64,000 bases of DNA. Source: Roseiarcus sp963820095. Lineage in GTDB: Bacteria; Pseudomonadota; Alphaproteobacteria; Rhizobiales; Beijerinckiaceae. Both the position numbers and the translations under genes were made by a program. The notes under the pieces were generated by a model, which saw nothing but the letters and a program-made list of their open reading frames with translations, searched no databases and was not told where the DNA came from. Below are positions 55,515 through 64,000 of the stretch, piece after piece. The stretch covers positions 1-64,000 of the forward strand of contig CAWFZA010000017.1 in the NCBI GenBank assembly GCA_963820095.1, in the 5' to 3' direction. How positions within the stretch are numbered: the first letter of the stretch is position 1; each line of letters starts with the position of its first letter.

Positions 55515-56741
55515 ATGCCGCACAAGATCCTGGTCGCCCAGGGAGGCGGGCCGACGGCGGTCATCAACCAGTCGCTGGCCGGCGTGGCGTTGGAGGCGCG
55601 GCGGTTTCCCGACGTCAGCCATGTCTATGGCGCGCTGCAGGGCGTGCGCGGCATCGTCAACGACGATCTCGTCGATTTGGGCCAAGAGACGGTCGTCAAT
55701 CTCGAGGCCGTTGCGGCGACGCCCGCCGCCGCGCTCGGATCGACCCGCGACAAGCCCGACCGCCAATATTGCCAGGAGATCTTCAAGGTCCTCAAAGCCC
55801 ACGCGATCGACACGTTCTTCTATATCGGCGGCAACAATTCCTCCGACACGGTGCGCATCGTCGCGGAGGAAGCAAAGAAGTCGGGCCATACCTTGCGCGC
55901 CGTCCATATTCCAAAGACCATCGATAACGACCTCGTCGGCTTCGATCACACGCCAGGGTATCCGTCGGCGGCGCGCTTTGTCGCCCAGGCGTTCGCCGGC
56001 GCCAATCTCGACAATCTTGCGCTGAAGGGTGTCTATGTCGCCGTCGTTATGGGTCGGCATGCCGGTTTCCTCACAGCGGCCTCGGCGCTGGCGCGCAAAT
56101 ATCCCGACGATGGCCCGCATCTCATCTACGTCCCTGAGCGCACGTTTCACGTCGACAAGTTCCTGACCGACGTTAAGGAGACGTTCGAACGCTATGGGCG
56201 CTGCGTCGTCGCCGCCTCCGAGGGCATCCACGACGACAAGGGGGAGGCGATCATCACTAGGCTCATGGGGAAAGCGGAAAAGGACGCGCACGGCAACGTT
56301 CAGCTTTCCGGCACCGGAGCGCTCGCTGACCTGTTGTGCGAGGAGGTGAAATCGAAGCTCGGCATCAAGCGCGTGCGCGGCGACACGTTCGGCTACCTGC
56401 AACGCTCATTTGTCGGTTGTGTCAGCAAGGTCGATCAGCGCGAGGCGCGCGAGGTCGGCGAGAAGGCGGTGCAATATGCGCTTGGCGGCGCCGGCGATGG
56501 GTCGGTCGCGATCCGCCGCATCGGCAATTATGCGGTCGACTATCCGCTGATCCCGCTCGAGACGGTGGCGGGAAAAACGCGCGTGATGGAGGACCATCTC
56601 ATCAACGCCGCCGGCAACGACGTCACCCCGGCGTTCCATGACTATCTGCGGCCCCTGCTTGGAGCGGATGTGATCGAGGTCGCGCGACTTAGGGCGCCGA
56701 CAGTCGAGAAGGCGAGTGCGCCGGCGGCAAAGGGGGCCTGA
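55515..56741 (+). CDS. pfp: Pyrophosphate-dependent 6-phosphofructokinase
   Basis: This 408-residue PfkA-fold enzyme converts fructose 6-phosphate and its 1,6-bisphosphate reversibly using pyrophosphate. Key signs: VAQGGGPTAVINQSL (phosphate loop), FFYIGGNNSSDTVRI, the catalytic and PPi-type HIPKTIDNDLVGFDHTPGYP, VVMGRHAGFLTAASALARKY, and LIYVPERTFHVDKF. The Lys in PKTIDND and the substitution pattern favour PPi over ATP. ATG 55515 follows AAGGGAGG. PPi-PFK is common in methanotrophs and other autotrophic or one-carbon bacteria, hinting at such a lifestyle (inference). Confidence 0.88.
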   Translation: MPHKILVAQGGGPTAVINQSLAGVALEARRFPDVSHVYGALQGVRGIVNDDLVDLGQETVVNLEAVAATPAAALGSTRDKPDRQYCQEIFKVLKAHAIDTFFYIGGNNSSDTVRIVAEEAKKSGHTLRAVHIPKTIDNDLVGFDHTPGYPSAARFVAQAFAGANLDNLALKGVYVAVVMGRHAGFLTAASALARKYPDDGPHLIYVPERTFHVDKFLTDVKETFERYGRCVVAASEGIHDDKGEAIITRLMGKAEKDAHGNVQLSGTGALADLLCEEVKSKLGIKRVRGDTFGYLQRSFVGCVSKVDQREAREVGEKAVQYALGGAGDGSVAIRRIGNYAVDYPLIPLETVAGKTRVMEDHLINAAGNDVTPAFHDYLRPLLGADVIEVARLRAPTVEKASAPAAKGA

Positions 56742-56828
56742 GAGGCGATCCTGCAGTCGTGCCGGAAACGTGTCATATCCGGCGGCGCGTCCATCTGTGG
56801 CGCAGAGCGTCACCGGGAGGGGCAGGCC

Positions 56829-57086
56829 ATGTCAAGCGGAGATCCGATCAAGGCCGGGAGGATTACGACTTCGTTCTCTACTACCGATCTGGTCGCGGAG
56901 CGCGACTCGGACGGTTATCATACGAGTGAGTTCGCCGGGCCCGCTATTCTCAGGGTCGGGCCGTCGAATAATGTTCAGGACAATCGCGTATCAGACGCGA
57001 CTTTCGACGGCATTCAGGGGGCAGGCAGCCTCGGCGGAACGGGACTCGTCGGGATCGGGGGACCATTTGTACAGGGCTTGACCTGA
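56829..57086 (+). CDS. Small hypothetical protein
   Basis: This is an 85-residue protein beginning MSSGDPIKAGRITTSFSTTD, rich in Gly, Ser, Thr, Asp and Asn (GPSNNVQDNRVSDATFDGIQ, GTGLVGIGGPFVQGL). GGGAGGGGCAGG precedes the ATG, a plausible ribosome-binding site. It has no signal peptide or membrane helix and I do not recognise a family. It lies 87 bp after the PPi-PFK gene in the same direction. Confidence 0.5.
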   Translation: MSSGDPIKAGRITTSFSTTDLVAERDSDGYHTSEFAGPAILRVGPSNNVQDNRVSDATFDGIQGAGSLGGTGLVGIGGPFVQGLT

Positions 57087-57099
57087 GGTGACCTCCGTC

Positions 57100-57190
57100 A
57101 GCGCGTCGCCTTCGCGCGCAAGAGGCCGAGTTGCAGCGGGAGCGGCGCCGTCAGCCTTACACGATGACCGAGAAGGCGACGACCGCCTCT
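57100..57190 (-). pseudogene. Decayed duplicate of the antiporter 3' end
   Basis: Read on the minus strand, 57144-57186 encodes AVVAFSVIV followed by a stop, then LTAP a few codons on. The intact antiporter just upstream (on the minus strand) ends AVVAFSVIVQGLTAPFALKA. The nucleotide match (GGCGCCGTCAGCC and GAAGGCGACGACC-like blocks) is offset by about 133 bp from the gene. It seems to be a degenerate partial copy of the gene end. Confidence 0.65.
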
Positions 57191-57224
57191 GTCAGTTTCG
57201 GGGCACGCTGGGGAGGGCAGACGG

Positions 57225-58454
57225 CTAACGGCCGACCCTTTGCTTCGGCGTCACTCCGAGCGCCTTCAGCGCGAACGGCGCCGTCAGCCCCTGCACGATC
57301 ACCGAAAAGGCGACCACGGCGAAAGCCGAGATGAGAATGTCGTCGCGCCGGGGCAGGTCGGCGGGGAGCGCCAGCGCCAGCGCGAGAGCGAGCGCGCCGC
57401 GCAGGCCTCCCCACCACATCAGGTGCTGCTCGTTGAGCGGAATGGACCAGCGCGACCGTAGGAAAGCAAAGCAGACCGGATAGACGGCGAGCGCGCGGCC
57501 GAGGAGGGCGAGCGCGATGACCAGCGCAAGCGCGACCAGTCCCTCGCGGGCGAAATCGACAGTCGCCAACGCCGAGCCGATCAGCAGGAACACCAGCGAA
57601 TTGGCGAGGAAGGCGGCGAATTCCCAGAACTCGAGCACGAACGCCCGGCCATGCGGGGTGAACGAGACGCCAAACCGCTCTTTCTCGGTGAGAACGCCCA
57701 GGTTGCCCAACGTCATGCCGGCGGCGACGCTCGCCAGCACGCCCGAGGCGCCGAAATGCTCTGCGATCAGGAACGAGCCGAAAGCCGCGACGGCGGTCAC
57801 CGCCGTCTCGATCAAGTGATCCTCGGAGGTTCCCACGATCATGATGGCGATCAGTCCAACGCCGAACCCCGCAGCGAGGCCGCCACCAGCGACGATGGCG
57901 AATGTTGTGAGGATCGCGAACGGGTCCCGGGCGCCTGTCTGGTCGTGGGACGCCCAGATGAGAATGAGGGTGAAGAGGACTGCGGCCGCGCCGTCATTGA
58001 ACAGACTCTCAGCCTCGATGAGGAGCCTGAGGCGGCCGGTCACTCGCGATTCCTTAATGAGCGCGATGACGGCGATCGGGTCGGTCGCGCTGATCAGCAC
58101 CCCGAAGACCAACGCGGATTCGAGCGGCCAGCCGAGCAGGGCCACCAGTCCACACGCCACCACGGTTGCGCACAACACAACTCCGACGGTCGATAGCGCG
58201 ACCACGGGAACGAGATCGCGGCTTAGATCGCTCCAGCGCAGGTTCAGCGCCGCTTCGAACAGGAGCGGCGGCAGCACCACGTCGAAGATGAGGTCGTGGG
58301 TCAGCGCCAAGCCCGCATGGCTGCGGGTGGCCGCGACCGCGGCGCCCGCAAGCACGAGGCCGACCGTGTAGGGTAGACGCAGGCGGCGCGCTGCGAGCGC
58401 GACCAGGATCGCAAGGCAAAGCAGGCTCAGTGCGCGAAACAGCAGAACATCCAT
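57225..58454 (-). CDS. CPA1-family sodium/proton antiporter
   Basis: This 409-residue membrane protein has about 11-12 helices in the NhaP/CPA1 family: LPYTVGLVLAGAAVAA, DVVLPPLLFEAALNLRW, the ion-binding FGVLISATDPIAVIALIKES (Asp of SATDP), AESLFNDGAAAVLFTLIL (ND motif) and WWGGLRGALALALALALP. It exchanges protons with Na+ or K+ for pH and ion balance. It lacks a C-terminal cytoplasmic domain. ATG 58454 fits the first hydrophobic segment. It is convergent with the PPi-PFK group. Confidence 0.9.
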   Translation of the reverse strand: MDVLLFRALSLLCLAILVALAARRLRLPYTVGLVLAGAAVAATRSHAGLALTHDLIFDVVLPPLLFEAALNLRWSDLSRDLVPVVALSTVGVVLCATVVACGLVALLGWPLESALVFGVLISATDPIAVIALIKESRVTGRLRLLIEAESLFNDGAAAVLFTLILIWASHDQTGARDPFAILTTFAIVAGGGLAAGFGVGLIAIMIVGTSEDHLIETAVTAVAAFGSFLIAEHFGASGVLASVAAGMTLGNLGVLTEKERFGVSFTPHGRAFVLEFWEFAAFLANSLVFLLIGSALATVDFAREGLVALALVIALALLGRALAVYPVCFAFLRSRWSIPLNEQHLMWWGGLRGALALALALALPADLPRRDDILISAFAVVAFSVIVQGLTAPFALKALGVTPKQRVGR

Positions 58455-58502
58455 GGCGCGCAGTTTAGCGGCGCGCCTCGGAAAGAGAACTGCGGTCCGA
58501 TG

Positions 58503-59873
58503 CTATTCGGCCGCCGCGAGATCGGCGCCGGCGCGCAAATAGCGCTCGGGATCGACCGGCTCGCCGTCGACCCGCACCTCGTAGTGCAAATGCGGCCCGG
58601 TCGAGCGGCCGGTCGAACCGAGCCTGCCCAGGACGGCGCCCTTGTCGACCTCCTGGCCCTCCTCGACCAGCGCCTCCGACATATGCGCGTAGCGGGTGGC
58701 GAGGCCGTTGCCGTGATCGATCTCGACCATGATCCCGTAGCCGCCCGCCGGTCCCGCGTGAACGATGCGGCCGGCGGCGGCGGCGCGGATATCGGCGCCG
58801 AAGGCTTCGGCGAGATCGACGCCAGGATGCAGCGCGAGGCGCCCGAGGAATGGATCGACGCGATAGCCGAAGGACGAGGTGAGGCTCGGTTCCCCGGCAA
58901 GCGGCATGCGCAGAGGCACAAAGGACAACAGCGCCTTGAGGCGCTCGGCTGTCGCGACGTCCCGCGCGACGCGCGTCAGTGCGGGATCCAGCGCAAGCGC
59001 GTTCGAATCAATCTCGGCTGGGATATAGGGGCCGCCGACGCCGCCCTCTTTTCGTGGGGGTGAAAGCTTCGCCGGATCGAGGCCGGTCTCCGCGACGATC
59101 GCCGCATCGCGCGAAGCGGAACGCTGAGCCACGCGATCGACGGCGGCGAGAGCCTTGGCCTCAGCGCCTTCGATCCTGTCGAGCGCACGATTGACGAGAG
59201 CGAGACGCGCCGAGGGATCAATAATATCCTTGGCTCGCGTCACACTTGCGGTCGTGAAAGGCGCCTCTGAGGGCATGGCGCTCAAATTGTCCCGCAACTC
59301 GTCGATCGGGTGAGGCTTGACGGGTCGAGGCTCGAAGCGAGGCTCGGGAAGAGGGGCATAGGCGCGCGCCGCATCGTCCAACCTTGTCCCGGCGGATGTC
59401 GGCGGATTGAGCGCCTGAATGGCGCTCAATGCGTCGGGAGAGTTCGGAGTTGCCGTTTCGCGCCGCGCCGGCCGGGACGAGTTTCGCGCTTCCGTCTCGG
59501 CTAGCGCCGCGACGATGGCGCCGCGCTGTTCGAGCCGCGCCTGCCGGGACATGATCTCGTTCGCAGCGTCCCTGAAGGCGTTCCGCTCGAGCAACTGCCG
59601 GCTTGCGGCTTCATCGAGCTCTCCCCGCGCCTCCGCCAGACGGTCCTCGTAAGCCGCCTTCGTCTTCGCCTGATGCGCAAGGATCGCCCCCATCACCTCG
59701 TCGTGGAAGGCGAGGTAGAGCGTGACGGCGCCGGTCCAGGCGAACCAGGCGAGCGCGAGCGCCACAATCGACCAGACGGCGGCCGGCGGCAGCCTGACCG
59801 TTCGGACCGCGGCGCCGCGGGAGAATGAAAGACAATAGGGCCCCCGCCGGGGATAGCCCTCTCGCAAAGACAT
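58503..59873 (-). CDS. M23-family peptidase (LytM-like), membrane-anchored
   Basis: This 456-residue protein has a single N-terminal membrane helix (about 30-55, VWSIVALALAWFAWTGAVTL), a coiled-coil region (about 60-115, KAAYEDRLAEARGELDEAAS), a linker and a C-terminal LytM/M23 domain (about 330-440). Zinc/catalytic motifs are LALHPGVDLAEAFGADIRAA, ATRYAHMSE and TGPHLHYEVRVDG. It is probably a peptidoglycan endopeptidase, or an amidase activator if inactive. It resembles the M23 proteins widespread in Rhizobiales. Confidence 0.88.
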   Translation of the reverse strand: MSLREGYPRRGPYCLSFSRGAAVRTVRLPPAAVWSIVALALAWFAWTGAVTLYLAFHDEVMGAILAHQAKTKAAYEDRLAEARGELDEAASRQLLERNAFRDAANEIMSRQARLEQRGAIVAALAETEARNSSRPARRETATPNSPDALSAIQALNPPTSAGTRLDDAARAYAPLPEPRFEPRPVKPHPIDELRDNLSAMPSEAPFTTASVTRAKDIIDPSARLALVNRALDRIEGAEAKALAAVDRVAQRSASRDAAIVAETGLDPAKLSPPRKEGGVGGPYIPAEIDSNALALDPALTRVARDVATAERLKALLSFVPLRMPLAGEPSLTSSFGYRVDPFLGRLALHPGVDLAEAFGADIRAAAAGRIVHAGPAGGYGIMVEIDHGNGLATRYAHMSEALVEEGQEVDKGAVLGRLGSTGRSTGPHLHYEVRVDGEPVDPERYLRAGADLAAAE

Positions 59874-59996
59874 GAACCTGCGCTCCAGCCCGGCGAAAAA
59901 AGGGCGTCCGTGACCGCCGAGGAAACCGCATTAAGGTTAATGCATCGCGAAATGACGTTACGCCAAGGGGAAGAAAGCCCGATCCCGCTTCTTCGG

Positions 59997-60467
59997 TCAG
60001 AGCGCCTTGGTCGCGGCGAGGACCTCGTCGGCGTGCCCCGGCACCTTCACCTTGCGCCAGATTTTTGCGATGCGGCCGTTGCGGTCGATAAGAAAGGTCG
60101 AACGTTCGACACCGAAATATTTGCGCCCGTACATGCTCTTTTCCTTCCACACCCCATAAGCGTCGATCGCCGAGCGTTCGGGATCGGCGGCGAGCGCGAT
60201 CGTGAGATCATGCTTGTGCTTGAACTTGTCATGGGCGGCCGCGCTGTCGGGCGACACTCCGATGATGGTGGCTCCGGCGGCGGCGAATTTGGCGCGCAGG
60301 CCGTTGAAGGCGATGGCTTCGGCGGTGCAGCCGGAGGTGTCGTCCTTGGGGTAGAAGTAGACTACGACGGGCTTGCCCTTGAGGTCGTTAAGATGCGCCC
60401 GGCCGCCGCCGTCGGTCATGAGCTCGAAATCGGGAGCCGGATTGCCCTCGACCAGTTCCTTCGTCAT
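59997..60467 (-). CDS. bcp: Peroxiredoxin, Bcp/PrxQ family, lacking the usual resolving Cys
   Basis: This 156-residue thiol peroxidase has the fold motifs NPAPDFELMTDGG, VVVYFYPKDDTSGCTAEAIA and IIGVSPDSAAAHDKF, ending WRKVKVPGHADEVLAATKAL. The peroxidatic cysteine is in TSGCT. In E. coli Bcp the resolving cysteine sits five residues later (CTTEAC); here that position is Ile (CTAEAI), so this is a 1-Cys form or uses an external thiol. ATG 60467 gives the family N-terminus. Reduces hydrogen peroxide and organic peroxides in the cytoplasm. Confidence 0.9.
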   Translation of the reverse strand: MTKELVEGNPAPDFELMTDGGGRAHLNDLKGKPVVVYFYPKDDTSGCTAEAIAFNGLRAKFAAAGATIIGVSPDSAAAHDKFKHKHDLTIALAADPERSAIDAYGVWKEKSMYGRKYFGVERSTFLIDRNGRIAKIWRKVKVPGHADEVLAATKAL

Positions 60468-60681
60468 ATCGCCCTCGTTTTGTCTCATTATGGGATCAGG
60501 GGCGGCCGACGCCGAACGCGGCTTCGCCGTGGAGCCGACATTGACCTGCAGCGTTGCGCGTTTCAACCGGCGATCTGCGGCGAGGTGAAAGGCGGGCCGC
60601 CTCGAGGCCTTCGAATCAACGAAGATTGCGCTTAGCCTGGCGCGCGACAGAGGGTGAGAGGTATTGGTCGGTCGGCATAGC

Positions 60682-63600
60682 ATGACGACGCGGGCGCGGG
60701 CTCGGGCCGCCGTGCGGAGTATGGCGGCGGATGCTGAGGGCCCTCGCCTTCGCTCCCGCGGGCCTCGGATTCCCGCGGGCAAGCTCGCCCATGTCTGCCT
60801 CCGGGCCGTGGAGTTCGCCGCCGCCCTGTTTATCGTAGGCGGGCTCGCGCTGGCTTCACTACTGGCGCGAGGGCCCCTTCGGCTGGTTGGCATGCACGAC
60901 CAGATCCAAGCTTCCCTCCAGGAGCGAGTCGGCGACCGTTATGCGATCGCTCTCGGGCCCACGTACCTCATGCACGATTCGTGGGGCGTGGGCTTGGGTT
61001 TCAAGGGCTTCACCGTGCGCGACGCCGCCGGCCGGACGGTCCTCTCGGCGCCGAGCGGCAAAGTTGGCCTCGATCTGCTCACCCTTCCGCTGCTTGACGT
61101 CCGGGTGAGCCGGCTTGAACTCGACGGGCTCGACCTGCGCCTGCGCGTTGCCGCCGATGGCGCGCTTTCGCTCGCTGTCGCCAGTGATTCGGGCGCGACC
61201 CCAATCCCTCTGGGCGAGGGGCCCTCACCAGGCGGAAGCGCTCCCGGCCTCGCCGCCTTCGTCCGCGCGGCTGCCGAAACCATGGCCGGAGCCACCCAGG
61301 CGCTCGATCGGCTTACGCTCGCCCGCGGCCATTTCGAGATCGAGAACGAAGCGACGCAGCGCTCCGTCGTCTACAATGACTTCGCCGTTACTTTTGACCA
61401 TTCTGGCTCCAGGGCGGACGCCACGATCTCGGCGACGGGTCCCGCGGGACCGTGGACAATTACGGCGCAAGTCTCGGACGAGGACGCGCCGACTCTCTCG
61501 ATCCAAGGGCGGGACCTCAGCCTCGCCGACCTCCAAGCGTTCGACAAGAGGCCGCCGCCGCTCACCGCCGAGGGGCCGATCGCGTTCGAGCTTGACGCCG
61601 AGCTTACACAGGACTCGGCGCTGCGCGCCTTCACCACCCGCTTCAGCCTCGGCGCCGGCCGCGTGCGATTCAACAATCCCGACGCCGTTCCTTTTTCCCT
61701 TGACGAAGCGACCGGCGCTATCGCCTGGGATCAGGATGCGCGGCGGTTTCGCGTCGACAGGCTTCAGGTTCTTGCGGGCTTAACGCATGTCGACGCGCGA
61801 GGCTGGATGGCGCCCCCGGTCGACGCGGCGGGGACGTGGACAACCCATCTCGAGTCGCGCGGCGCGCAGATCGGTCCCGAGGGGCCGAGCGCCAATCCGG
61901 TCGTCCTCGAGTTCGATGGCTTTGGATGCCCGGTTCCTCGAGACAAGCTCCCGTTTCATCATCGACGGCCTCACCATGCGCGGGCCTACGGTCGACGTGG
62001 CCGTCAAGGCGGAGACTGCGCCTGACGGCGAGGGATCTTCCCTCAAGCTCAATATCGACGTGGGGCCCAGCGCCACGTCCGATCTCATTCGTTTGTGGCC
62101 GCAATTCATCAATCCCGATGTACGTGAATGGTGCGCGCAAAATCTGCACGGCGGACGGCTTCAGGGGTCGCTGAACGCCAATTGGACCGCCGCCGACCTC
62201 GATGCGATGGAGCACAAGCGCGGCTTGCCGCGCGAAAGTCTGCACGGCGAGTTCACCACTCGTGACATCGGCGTCGACCTCCTGCCGGGTCTGCCGATCA
62301 TGATGACCGAGGAGGGGACCGGATCCTTCACTGGCCATGAATTCACCGTCTCCGGCAATCGCGCGACGATGGTCCTGTCGCCATCGCGGCGCGTGCAAGC
62401 CGACGGCCTCGTTTTCACCGTGCCCGACACCACCCCCAAGCCCATCGTCGATGCTTCCGCGAAGGCGCACATGACCGGAACGGCGGACGCGCTCGCCGAT
62501 CTCTTGATGCGCGAACCGTTGCGCCGCCAGGCAGGCCTCACGCTTGATCCCGCTACCGTCAAAGGACAGGCGCAAGGCGACCTCATCCTTGATCTCAAGC
62601 TGGGCAAGACCGCGCGCCCGGAGGACACACAGTTCCACGCCACCGGCGCGCTCGACAATCTGCAGATCGAGAAGTTTCTCGCCGACGAGAAGCTCGAACT
62701 CGGCGACTGCCGTGTTCGAAGCCGATCGCAACGCACTCAAAATCGCCGGCGACGGACAGTTGCTCGGCGCGGCGACCCATGTGGATGTCGCGCGGGCGCG
62801 GGGCGAGGAAGGGTCGGCCACCGTGACTTTCGCCCTCGACGCCGCCGGACGCGCCAAGCGGGGCCTCAATTTCGGCTCGTGGCTCACCGGGCCGCTGCCC
62901 ATCAAGCTTAAGGCGCCCTTGACCCGCGCCAGCGCGGAGGTCGAAATCGACCTCACGCCCGCCGGCGTCGACAATCCCGTTCCGGGGCTCTCGAAGCCGG
63001 CTGGAAAACCGGGCAAAGCGACCTTCGTCGTCAAGCCCACGCCAGAGGGCGCCCTGCTTACCAATATCGCCATCGAGCTGGGCGTGCCGATGCTGCGCGG
63101 ATCGGCGCAAATGGACCCCGACGGCGCCGTGGAGAGCGCCACGATCACCCAGGCGCGGATCGCCCCCGGTGACGATTTCAAGGTTGATGTCGTCAATGGT
63201 CCCGCGTCGATGAAGGCTTCGGTCCGCGGCGTTTCGCTCGACGCCCGCGCCTTCGTGAAATCGTTGTTGGAGGGGACTTCCTCCGGACAAGGCGGGACAA
63301 AGGACTTCGACATCGACGCCAAGATCGCGACCGTGATGGGCGCCAATAAGCAGGCGATCACCAACATGGAGCTCACCGCGTCCCGGCGCGCGGGGGAAAC
63401 TCGACTGGGCAACCTGCGGGGAAGAATCGGCGGCGGCGCGGTGACGGCGACCGGAAACGGCGGGGAAACCCGGATCGCGACGTCGGACGCCGGAGCGCTT
63501 CTCCGTTTCGCCAATCTCTATTCGCATCTCGAAGGCGGCGACCTCAATCTGCTTCTACGCTCTCGCGGCGATTTGAGCGCCGGGGACGCTCTTCTTACCG

Positions 63601-64000
63601 ATTTCGTCCTGCGCGACGAACCGGCGTTTCGCCAGCTCGTCAGCGCTGCGCCGCAACGTGCATCGGAAGGAGGGGGCGCGCCTGTCGATGCGGCGCGCGT
63701 TCGTTTTGAGAAGATGACGGCGTCGTTCGAGCGCACCCCGGGCAAGCTCGCGATTCAGGACGGCGTCATCTACAATCCGAGCATAGGACTGACGGCCCAG
63801 GGCGGGATCGACTTCGAACACAACCAAATCGACGTCAGCGGCTCGTTTGTCCCCGCCTATACGGTCAATACGATGTTGACCAAGATTCCGCTCGTTGGCC
63901 TCCTACTCAGCGGCGGCGCCAACGACGGGGTTTTCGGCCTCAGCTATCGTGTGCACGGGTCGATGAGCAATCCGACGCTGACCGTCAATCCGCTATCTGC
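60682..64000 (+). CDS. AsmA/DUF3971-like envelope protein, frameshifted and running off the window
   Basis: This large exported protein begins near ATG 60682 with a membrane helix (about 40-60, AVEFAAALFIVGGLALASLL) and then an AsmA/YhdP-like body: GLGFKGFTVRDAAGRTVLSA, VGLDLLTLPLLDVRVSRLEL, PLTAEGPIAFELDAELTQD, LTLDPATVKGQAQGDLILD. The AsmA-type C-terminal region (VIYNPSIGLTAQGGIDFEHN, IPLVGLLLSGGANDGVFGLS) is reached near the window end and the stop lies beyond it. Frame breaks near 61912 and 62702 each resolve by removing one base, giving LESMALDARFLETSSRFII and KLELATAVFEADRNALK. Members help move phospholipid to the outer membrane in E. coli. The start is uncertain (TTG at 60664 possible). 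Confidence 0.8.

Noticed and set aside
61718..63514. Minus-strand open frame of 598 codons
   Set aside because: It is antisense to the AsmA-like gene, whose translation is coherent across three frames.

Overview
The window reads as chromosomal DNA of a high-GC alphaproteobacterium, most likely Hyphomicrobiales (Rhizobiales; a Beijerinckiaceae/Methylocystaceae-like member is my inference). The basis is gene order and family: dusB-ntrB-ntrC followed by ntrY-ntrX-hfq-hflX, frr-uppS-cdsA-dxr-rseP-bamA-lpxD-fabZ-lpxA-lpxI-lpxB, rpsB (with a long C-terminal extension)-tsf-pyrH, gltA, and a PPi-type phosphofructokinase. I see no rRNA, tRNA or CRISPR array.

Layout. 1-4.5 kb is a graveyard of decayed IS630 and IS110 elements, including one IS630 transposase split by IS110 remnants. 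4.6-7.3 kb is a minus-strand operon for sulfur/amino-acid metabolism (cysteine synthase-like, alanyl-tRNA editing protein, mercaptopyruvate sulfurtransferase). 7.4-8.2 kb is a YdcF-like membrane protein. 8.2-22.5 kb is the nitrogen-regulation block (dusB-ntrB-ntrC, then ntrY-ntrX-hfq-hflX and a class III cyclase), interrupted at 12.4-15.5 kb by a convergent/divergent sugar ABC transporter. 22.5-28.2 kb holds a molybdopterin oxidoreductase with a cytochrome b partner, a fasciclin protein, an AT-rich methyltransferase and a SigK/RskA-like sigma/anti-sigma pair. 28.4-41.4 kb is the envelope operon: DUF502, then frr to lpxB (isoprenoid, phospholipid, outer-membrane-protein assembly and lipid A genes, many translationally coupled). 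41.4-45 kb is a lower-GC accessory island with a HEPN-like protein, an unknown protein, a 10-bp-phased motif array and an FxDxF PEP-CTERM protein. 45.3-49.9 kb carries gltA and a NitT/TauT-like ABC transporter. 50-54.4 kb carries a mazF remnant, rpsB-tsf-pyrH, a KTSC protein and a TPR protein. 54.5-64 kb carries a PEBP protein, PPi-PFK, a CPA1 antiporter (with a decayed extra copy of its 3' end), an M23 peptidase, a bacterioferritin-comigratory-type peroxiredoxin and a truncated AsmA-like protein running off the end.

How the genes work together. NtrB/NtrC and NtrY/NtrX sense and relay nitrogen status, with Hfq and the cyclase as further regulators nearby. The frr-lpxB block couples ribosome recycling to undecaprenyl, CDP-DAG, MEP-isoprenoid, BAM and lipid A synthesis. 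The SigK/RskA-like pair probably controls the fasciclin and/or the molybdoenzyme operon (inference from linkage).

An important caveat: many otherwise conserved genes, including the essential bamA and tsf, carry one or more apparent frameshifts. All of those I resolved outside the IS remnants are single-base insertions (+1). This looks like systematic sequencing error, so most of these genes are probably intact in the organism. No complete novel system is obvious. The most interesting unexplained items are the HEPN-like island, the phased CGTTT array at 44.1 kb and the degenerate duplicate gene ends at 22.5 and 57.1 kb.
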